Assembly (NCBI GenBank): GCA_002315625.1
Contig: DCHH01000032.1
Span: 715-7,018 of the forward strand
Reading direction: 5' to 3'
Source of the DNA: Bacteroidales bacterium UBA1757
GTDB lineage: Bacteria > Bacteroidota > Bacteroidia > Bacteroidales > UBA1402
Length of the DNA stretch: 6,304 nt
Positions 1 through 5,147 of this stretch are shown here, one piece after another. The notes beneath the pieces were generated by a model. The model had not been told where the DNA came from and made no database searches. It saw only the letters and a list, made by a program, of their open reading frames with translations. Numbering within the stretch: the stretch's first letter is position 1; every line of letters begins with the position of its first letter. The translations under genes were made by a program, and so were the position numbers.

Positions 1-698
1 ATAGTGCAGTTGTCCATAGCCCGGAAGAACTCGTTGGGAATGAAGTCGATATCGTAAAGTTCGGGATGGTCCGCAACCGCTTCGCGCAGCTTGCGGGAAT
101 CCACACCCCTCATTGAGAACATCAGTGTGGGTGGTTGTGGGATGCCCTGCTCGTTGCCGTACATCATAGGCACGCCGGCGCGGAAAGCCACATCGCCGTC
201 ACCGGTGCAGTCGATCACCGTTTTGGCCAGAATAGCCTCCCTGCCACGCTTGCTCTCAATGATGACTCCCTTGACCTTATTGCCGTCCATCACAACATCC
301 ACGCAGAACACGTACATCAGCAGGTCTATCTTGTTTTCCTTGACTATCTGGAAGCACAGGCGCTTGGTCTCCTCCGGGTCAATCATCGTCAGACTGACGT
401 GGAGAGGGCAGGCACGGTGGTGCGTTGCAAGCCCCTTTGCGCGCAGACGCTCCACAAACTGCAAGGGAAGACCCTTGATGACTTCATTACCCTTGCGGCC
501 CAGAAAGCCCAGCAGTGGCAGGCCGATGGTCATATTGCCTCCAAGAAACCCGCGGCTCTCGATGAGCATCACGCTTGTTCCTGGAACAAGTGCGGCAGCC
601 TGTGCAGCCATAATGCCGGCAGGACCTCCACCGACAACCAGCACATCAACTTCTTTTATGACGGGGATTTCCCTCGCCGGTTCCGAAATATGTTTCAT
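1..698 (-). CDS. FAD-dependent oxidoreductase, partial (N-terminal 232 residues)
   Basis: Translating from the ATG at 698 gives an open frame running off the window at base 1. Near the N-terminus (residues 18-31) is a dinucleotide-binding fold with V-V-G-G-G-P-A-G (residues 21-28); an acidic residue (E47 in LIES) ends the second strand, where FAD ribose is normally bound. It is followed by F-L-G-G-N-M-T (51-57) and, further on, D-C-T-G-D-G-D (163-169). This combination is typical of the FAD_oxidored group (Pfam PF12831 type). There is no signal peptide, so the enzyme should be cytoplasmic. The substrate cannot be told: the C-terminal, substrate-determining part lies outside the window. The start follows the transporter stop by only 3 bp, which suggests co-transcription and translational coupling, so it probably acts on something the transporter brings in. 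The family call is firm; the role in catabolism is inferred. Confidence 0.9.
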   Translation of the reverse strand, partial: MKHISEPAREIPVIKEVDVLVVGGGPAGIMAAQAAALVPGTSVMLIESRGFLGGNMTIGLPLLGFLGRKGNEVIKGLPLQFVERLRAKGLATHHRACPLHVSLTMIDPEETKRLCFQIVKENKIDLLMYVFCVDVVMDGNKVKGVIIESKRGREAILAKTVIDCTGDGDVAFRAGVPMMYGNEQGIPQPPTLMFSMRGVDSRKLREAVADHPELYDIDFIPNEFFRAMDNCT

Positions 699-701
699 GA
701 T

Positions 702-2255
702 TTACTTTATCGCGCTTTCAACCTTTTTCATAATGGAGAACATCACGATGGCGCTGACAAGGCAGAGTGCGATGAGAATGCCCCAGTTTGCCATAAGAGG
801 AATCTTGTTCCAAAGCATTGAAGGGATGGAACTCAAATAGTTGCCGATTGCGGTTGCGCCGAACCAGCATCCCATCATCAGACCCTTGTATTTCGGAGGT
901 GCCACCTTGCTTACAAAGCTTATGCCCATAGGGCTGAGAAGCAACTCGGCAAAGGTCAAAGTAAGGTATGTTCCAATCAGCCAGCCGGGACTGAGAATGC
1001 TCTGGGTGCTGTCGCCAAGGTCACAAGGTGAAGTCAGCCCGAAGGATGCCACAGTAATGACCACAAAGCCGAGGGCTGCCACAAGCATACCGAGGGCAAT
1101 TTTCTTGGGTGCGGAAGGCTCTTTTCCTTTCTTGGCCAGAGAGCCGAAGAGCACCAGACTCAGAGGAGTCAAAGCTACCACGAAGAAGGGGTTGAACTGC
1201 TGGAAATCAGAAGGTTGCGCCGCAACGGGATTTGGCATCATACTGTAAAGAGCATAGGCGCCGCCCCACAAAGCGACAGTCACCGCAGCCAGAATTGATT
1301 TCTTCTTGGGAGTTTCGCTCTGGAAGAAACCTACAATCGTATAAACGGATACGGCTATGAGGAAAAGGCTCCAGATGTTGAAGCCGATTCGCATAGGACC
1401 GGCCACTGAAAGGTCAGTGTATTTCTTGGCGAAGAAGGTGAGGGCCGAGCCGTTCTGGTGAAATGCCATCCAGAAGAAAATCACAACGGCGAACACGAGG
1501 AAAAGGGCTGTGAGACGGCTTCTCGTTTGTTCGGGAGTAAGATTATCCACGACGGCCTCCTTTGACTTGGCTTTCTGATGAACGTTCACGTCAGCACCTT
1601 TCCACCAGCTCTTGCTCGCAAAATATATTACGACAGAAAAAATAAGCGAAACACAAGCCACACCGAAACAGAGTCCGTATGCATTGGAAAGTGCTTCCAG
1701 ATATGCGGGATCGGTGCAACCGGCATTATATACGAAGCCTTCTGCTGTCAGACACTTGTTGGTAATGGCCCTTGCCGTTGCAGGAGCGAACATTGCGCCG
1801 ATGTTGATGGCCATATAGAAAAGGCTGAATGCGCTGTCACGCTTGTCCGCGTATTTGGGATCGTCATAAAGATTGCCTACCAATACCTGGAGATTGCCTT
1901 TGAAAAGACCGGTACCTACGGCAACGAGGGCAAGACCTCCGAACATAGCAATCTTGCCCAGAGCATCCGCACCTGTCGGAATGAAAAGGCAAAGATAACC
2001 GAGGAACATCACGATGATGCCCACCGTCACACATTTGCTGTAGCCTATCCTGTCGGCAATCAGACCGCCGACCATAGGCATAAAATAAACGCCTGCGAGG
2101 AAAATCGCATAAACCTGGCCTGCTGCGGCCTCGCTCCAGCCGAACTTTGCCTGCATGAAGAGGGCGAAGATGGCGAGCATCGTGTAATAACCGAACCTCT
2201 CGCCCGTATTTGCCAGCGCCAGAGAGAACAGTCCTTTGGGTTGATTCTTGAACAT
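702..2255 (-). CDS. POT/PTR2-family proton-coupled peptide MFS transporter
   Basis: A 517-residue polytopic membrane protein with about 14 hydrophobic stretches by eye, the usual number for bacterial POT carriers. Family motifs are clear: G-E-R-F-G-Y-Y (18-24) in the first helix, G-T-G-L-F-K-G-N (114-121), the PTR2 signature F-S-L-F-Y-M-A-I-N-I-G-A (143-154) ending at P158, F-H-Q-N-G (265-269) in a mid-protein helix, and F-A-E-L-L-L-S-P-M-G (435-444) carrying the conserved glutamate E437. These proteins import di- and tripeptides or related compounds across the inner membrane with protons. The first acidic residue of the usual E-x-x-E-R-F motif is N16 here; E19 and R20 are kept. The ATG at 2255 is the start because the GERF helix follows at the usual short distance. 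A candidate promoter lies just upstream, and the FAD enzyme follows 3 bp after the stop. The exact substrate is unknown. Confidence 0.95.
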   Translation of the reverse strand: MFKNQPKGLFSLALANTGERFGYYTMLAIFALFMQAKFGWSEAAAGQVYAIFLAGVYFMPMVGGLIADRIGYSKCVTVGIIVMFLGYLCLFIPTGADALGKIAMFGGLALVAVGTGLFKGNLQVLVGNLYDDPKYADKRDSAFSLFYMAINIGAMFAPATARAITNKCLTAEGFVYNAGCTDPAYLEALSNAYGLCFGVACVSLIFSVVIYFASKSWWKGADVNVHQKAKSKEAVVDNLTPEQTRSRLTALFLVFAVVIFFWMAFHQNGSALTFFAKKYTDLSVAGPMRIGFNIWSLFLIAVSVYTIVGFFQSETPKKKSILAAVTVALWGGAYALYSMMPNPVAAQPSDFQQFNPFFVVALTPLSLVLFGSLAKKGKEPSAPKKIALGMLVAALGFVVITVASFGLTSPCDLGDSTQSILSPGWLIGTYLTLTFAELLLSPMGISFVSKVAPPKYKGLMMGCWFGATAIGNYLSSIPSMLWNKIPLMANWGILIALCLVSAIVMFSIMKKVESAIK

Positions 2256-2277
2256 TGATATAAAATTTAGAAACGTG

Positions 2278-2309
2278 CAAATTTACGAAAAATTACCTGC
2301 AGTTGTAAA
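2278..2309 (-). promoter_or_regulatory. candidate Bacteroidota-type promoter for the transporter gene
   Basis: Read on the minus strand, TAAATTTG (2285-2278) matches the Bacteroidota -7 consensus TAnnTTTG exactly. TTTA (2309-2306) sits 20 bp upstream, near the -33 consensus TTTG with one mismatch. The ATG is 22 bp downstream of the -7 box, leaving a short leader. The -33 element lies inside the last codons of the upstream MBL gene. The region is A/T-rich, so a chance match is possible; no transcript data support it. Confidence 0.45.
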
Positions 2310-3693
2310 CGGGTGAGGCGTATTTGACTGTCATCTTGCGGTCTGAATCCGTGAGGACATAGACATTGTAGCTGTCACCGCCCGGGCGGACACGAATCAC
2401 GATGTGACCGTCACCGGCTTTCATTTTGCTGCCGTATGAAGGATACTTCTTCATCGCTGCACAGGTGTTTGTGAAATATGCGTCTGTATTCAAGTTAGTG
2501 ACGACATTCTCGAAAGTGTCCTGCCTTGGATGCGCGTCACACCATCCGTTTACAATCCAGCACTGCGGATTTACGAAAGTGAGGCCGTTCGCATAGCACT
2601 TGAAAGCGGAACAGTAAAACTTGACTCCGTTTGTATTTGAAGAACCGTGGTGGTCAGCCTTCATCACTTCAGCCTCTCCGCAGACCTTGCTGACAGGCGT
2701 CTCGATGTCTTTCCATAAATATGTACCCATTCCGCTGTATTGTGCATCGCCGAAAGAGGCGAAGCCGAACTTGCCGTAATTCACCTTTATCATAGCGCTC
2801 ATCGCATTTTCCGGAGGACAGTTTCCGGCACTCGACGAGGCTATTTCGGATGCCTTGGGGAAGGTCGACGTCACACTCTCGCCTGTACCGGTCCAGATAT
2901 CGCCGTTGACAGCAAGGTTGCGGACGCTGAAAGTAGGGTAGGAGGCGGCATCTTTTTTCAGAACAATCTGTTTGTCGGTGCCCGCCTTGAACTTTTCGAC
3001 CTTTAGCCCCTTATTAGCAACGTGCCACCTTACGGCTTTGACGTAATTTCTCAGATGATCATTCCCGTAAGTCATCTCGTCGAAAGGATAATCGTATGCA
3101 GGATACCCTCTGTCCATCATCAGCCCTACCTTGAAGTTGTCCAGAATGTATGCCATACTGGACTGGACATAAGTGTTCGAATTGACTGATACCGGCAGAT
3201 TGTCGCAACCTCCGAAATGGTCCGCATGCAAATGGGAATTGAGGGCGTAATCAATTGTCTCGTTGCCCGTCCACGCCATACATTTTTTGATATAGTCCGC
3301 AATGAATTCGCCATACAACGTTTTTGTTGCAGTGGGGTCCCAGCGTTTCCTGATGCCAGTATTTTCAATCGTGCCGCTGACAACACCGGTGACCTGTGTG
3401 GAGCCGGCAGCATCAAGGAGCATTTGAGTTCCGTCGGGGAAAGTGAGGAAAATACATTCTCCAGCCGTGGTGTTGATAAAATGTATGTCAAGAAATCCCT
3501 TCACCCAGGCTGTCATGACAGAGCCGACAACGGGCTCTTTATATGTCCCGCTTTCACCGCCACCTTTATCTTCTTTCTGTTCTTCGGGATTGACGATGAG
3601 AGGCTTGGGATTTTCCTTTGCCGTGCTGCATGCGACAATGGCCACAGCAGCAAACAAAATTGACGTCAGAGCAATTATGACAATCTTTTTCAC
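2293..3693 (-). CDS. ComEC-like metallo-beta-lactamase-fold lipoprotein (downstream paralogue)
   Basis: 466 residues. A basic start and hydrophobic segment lead to a lipobox I-V-A-C (19-22), so it should be a lipoprotein anchored at C22, with a Lys/Glu/Gly-rich linker to about residue 50. The MBL fold follows: an N-terminal ComEC-like strand region F-P-D-G-T-Q-M-L-L-D (85-94), metal motif H-L-H-A-D-H (154-159), a later aspartate in F-G-D-A-Q (314-318), and H-H-G-S (348-351). All expected ligands for a two-metal site are present, so it is probably an active hydrolase. The start codon is GTG; no in-frame ATG offers a better signal peptide, and the stop of the upstream paralogue is 8 bp away. 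A C-terminal block, W-x3-G-W-x-D-x-H-P-R-Q (379-391), is shared with the paralogue. ComEC-like MBL domains cleave nucleic acids in some proteins, but related folds hydrolyse phosphodiesters, lactones and other esters; the substrate is not deducible. Class B beta-lactamase is unlikely. Confidence 0.88.
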   Translation of the reverse strand: MKKIVIIALTSILFAAVAIVACSTAKENPKPLIVNPEEQKEDKGGGESGTYKEPVVGSVMTAWVKGFLDIHFINTTAGECIFLTFPDGTQMLLDAAGSTQVTGVVSGTIENTGIRKRWDPTATKTLYGEFIADYIKKCMAWTGNETIDYALNSHLHADHFGGCDNLPVSVNSNTYVQSSMAYILDNFKVGLMMDRGYPAYDYPFDEMTYGNDHLRNYVKAVRWHVANKGLKVEKFKAGTDKQIVLKKDAASYPTFSVRNLAVNGDIWTGTGESVTSTFPKASEIASSSAGNCPPENAMSAMIKVNYGKFGFASFGDAQYSGMGTYLWKDIETPVSKVCGEAEVMKADHHGSSNTNGVKFYCSAFKCYANGLTFVNPQCWIVNGWCDAHPRQDTFENVVTNLNTDAYFTNTCAAMKKYPSYGSKMKAGDGHIVIRVRPGGDSYNVYVLTDSDRKMTVKYASPVYNCR

Positions 3694-3701
3694 GATAAAA
3701 A

Positions 3702-5069
3702 TTATTTGGAGTTATATGAATTCACTGTCTTTACCTTATATGTCGGTGTGGTCTGCTTGCTGTCATTAGGATCAAACTCCTCGACAGTGAAGACGTAATA
3801 CTTGTTGCCGTTGTCATATACACGGACAACTACGTGGCCGTTGTCGCCCTTGACACGACCGGAATAATTCCTGTATGCCTTCATATCGGCGCAACTGTTG
3901 GTGATATAAATGTCAGTTGTCGTCCCGCGATATTCCTCGAGACGTTCATAAACGAGCTGTCTAGGATGCCCGTCAGTCCATCCGTGGGCTATCCACACTC
4001 TGGGCTTGAGGTAAGTTATGCTTTTTGCTTCTTTTGGAGAGTATAGACCAGTTCCGTTGGTGTTGTTGACGCCGTGGTGCTCAGCCTTCATAACGTCAAC
4101 CTCGCCGCAGTATTGCCCGACAGTGGTGGAAATGTTTTTCCAGGAATAGGTCGTACATCCGTCATATTGCATATCGGCGCTTGCATAATAGTCAAATTTG
4201 CCGTATGTGAATTTCATTGTGGCGCTGCAATGGTTTTCCTCAGGGCAGTTACTGGCATCTATTGTAGGGAAGGTCGCTTTTGCTTCTGTGCCTGTCCAGA
4301 CTGTACCGTTGGCGCTGAGACTCAATGCCGTGAATCCCGCGCATTTACCGGCATCCACAACCGGCCCGAACTGAGTAGTTGAACCGACGTTGAATTTTTC
4401 TACGGTTGTGCCGTGAGTTTTCTGGTAGTTTACGGCTTTCTTCCAGTTGGTGATATGTGTGCTTGTCATAGCGGAGGGAAGAGGATAATTGTAATTGGGG
4501 TAATCCCTGTCCACTACCTTGCCGACCTTGAAATTCTCCATAAGGTAAATCATACTGGTCAGTTTGGCTGCACTCTTTGTGGAAGTGGGGGTTTTGCTGT
4601 TGTAATTCCCGTAGTGGTCGGTGTGAAAGTGTGTGTCCAGCATATAGTCAATGCCGTCCCTCTTAGTCCACTCCTGACAATGTTTTATATATTTTGCCAA
4701 CCACTCACCGAAATTGAAAGTGATGGCATCTTGTGTCAAACCTTTGATACCCTCGGGCTCCCACCTTGTGCGGATACCTGTATTGGTGACGGCTGTCGAA
4801 ACGGCTCCCGTCGCCTGTATTGCCCCTCCGGCATCTATAAGCATCTGCGTACCGTCAGGATATATCAAATATGTACTTTCACCGGCAGCGGGTGAATTAA
4901 TGAAATGAATGTCGAAACATCCTGCCTGCCAAGCAGGCATAACTTCGCCTACAACGGGGGCGAATGCGGGTTTTTCCTCTCCACCGCCTCCTCCTTGTTC
5001 TTCCTTGTTGCAGGAAACGAACGTAATTGCAGCGCAAAGCGCAACTGCTGATAATTTTTTCAAAGTCAT
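3702..5069 (-). CDS. ComEC-like metallo-beta-lactamase-fold lipoprotein (upstream paralogue)
   Basis: 455 residues. The signal peptide ends in lipobox F-V-S-C (17-20). The next residues, N-K-E-E-Q, resemble the K-(D/E)2 lipoprotein export signal described in Bacteroidota, which favours the outer cell surface; a Gly/Glu linker follows to about residue 34. The MBL core shows Y-P-D-G-T-Q-M-L-I-D-A-G-G (70-82), H-F-H-T-D-H (147-152), S-A-D-M-Q (297-301) and A-E-H-H-G (329-333), so the metal-binding set is complete. The C-terminal block W-x3-G-W-x-D-x-H-P-R-Q lies at 359-371. It is clearly a duplicate of the downstream gene: in the stretch from P38 to W103 about 41 of 65 aligned residues are identical by hand count. 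It lies 78 bp after the SusD-like gene on the same strand, so it probably processes the ligand of that SusC/D pair. The ATG at 5069 is preceded by an A/G-rich stretch but no strong Shine-Dalgarno. Fold and lipoprotein status are well supported; the reaction is unknown. Confidence 0.9.
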   Translation of the reverse strand: MTLKKLSAVALCAAITFVSCNKEEQGGGGGEEKPAFAPVVGEVMPAWQAGCFDIHFINSPAAGESTYLIYPDGTQMLIDAGGAIQATGAVSTAVTNTGIRTRWEPEGIKGLTQDAITFNFGEWLAKYIKHCQEWTKRDGIDYMLDTHFHTDHYGNYNSKTPTSTKSAAKLTSMIYLMENFKVGKVVDRDYPNYNYPLPSAMTSTHITNWKKAVNYQKTHGTTVEKFNVGSTTQFGPVVDAGKCAGFTALSLSANGTVWTGTEAKATFPTIDASNCPEENHCSATMKFTYGKFDYYASADMQYDGCTTYSWKNISTTVGQYCGEVDVMKAEHHGVNNTNGTGLYSPKEAKSITYLKPRVWIAHGWTDGHPRQLVYERLEEYRGTTTDIYITNSCADMKAYRNYSGRVKGDNGHVVVRVYDNGNKYYVFTVEEFDPNDSKQTTPTYKVKTVNSYNSK

Positions 5070-5084
5070 TATATCTTTCTTTAA

Positions 5085-5124
5085 TACCGGTTTCCCCGGC
5101 CTTTTCAGGCCAGGGAGATCGGTA
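5085..5124 (-). promoter_or_regulatory. intergenic hairpin between the SusD-like gene and the first MBL gene
   Basis: On the minus strand an 8-bp stem, CCCTGGCC (5115-5108) with GGCCGGGG (5101-5094), has one G-T wobble and a TGAAAA loop. It is enclosed, across a 4x4 internal loop, by a second stem TACCG (5124-5120) with CGGTA (5089-5085). It lies in the short gap just before the MBL ATG. No T-run follows on either strand, so it is not a standard intrinsic terminator. A role in transcript processing, mRNA stability or lowering downstream expression relative to susC/D is inference. Confidence 0.5.
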
Positions 5125-5139
5125 ATAGTATTAATAGTA
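5123..5139. repeat. short direct repeat TAATAGTA x2
   Basis: Two perfect copies of TAATAGTA (5123-5130 and 5132-5139, plus strand) are separated by one base, directly between the SusD-like stop and the hairpin. It could be a small protein-binding site or a chance A/T-rich repeat; nothing else supports a function. Confidence 0.25.
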
Positions 5140-5147
5140 CCAAACTG

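Noticed and set aside
91..840. Long plus-strand open frames opposite the FAD enzyme and the transporter end
   Set aside because: They are antisense to genes with clear family motifs, show no recognisable domain themselves, and read as low-complexity Ser/Arg/Thr or His-rich shadows.
2256..2292. Terminator between the second MBL gene and the transporter
   Set aside because: The 37-bp gap is A/T-rich with no convincing inverted repeat.
4413..4895. Plus-strand open frame of 160 residues antisense to the upstream MBL gene (and a similar one at 5235-5774 opposite the SusD-like gene)
   Set aside because: No domain or signal is recognisable, and the opposite strand carries well-conserved MBL and SusD motifs.
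2293..5069. Antibiotic-resistance metallo-beta-lactamase
   Set aside because: The H-x-H-x-D-H motif is shared by the whole superfamily. The P-D-G, later Asp and H-H-G motifs point to ComEC-like hydrolases, both proteins are much longer than class B beta-lactamases, and the operon is a nutrient-uptake one.
5085..5124. Intrinsic terminator
   Set aside because: The hairpin is strong but no T-run follows on either strand, and the next gene starts only 15 bases beyond it.
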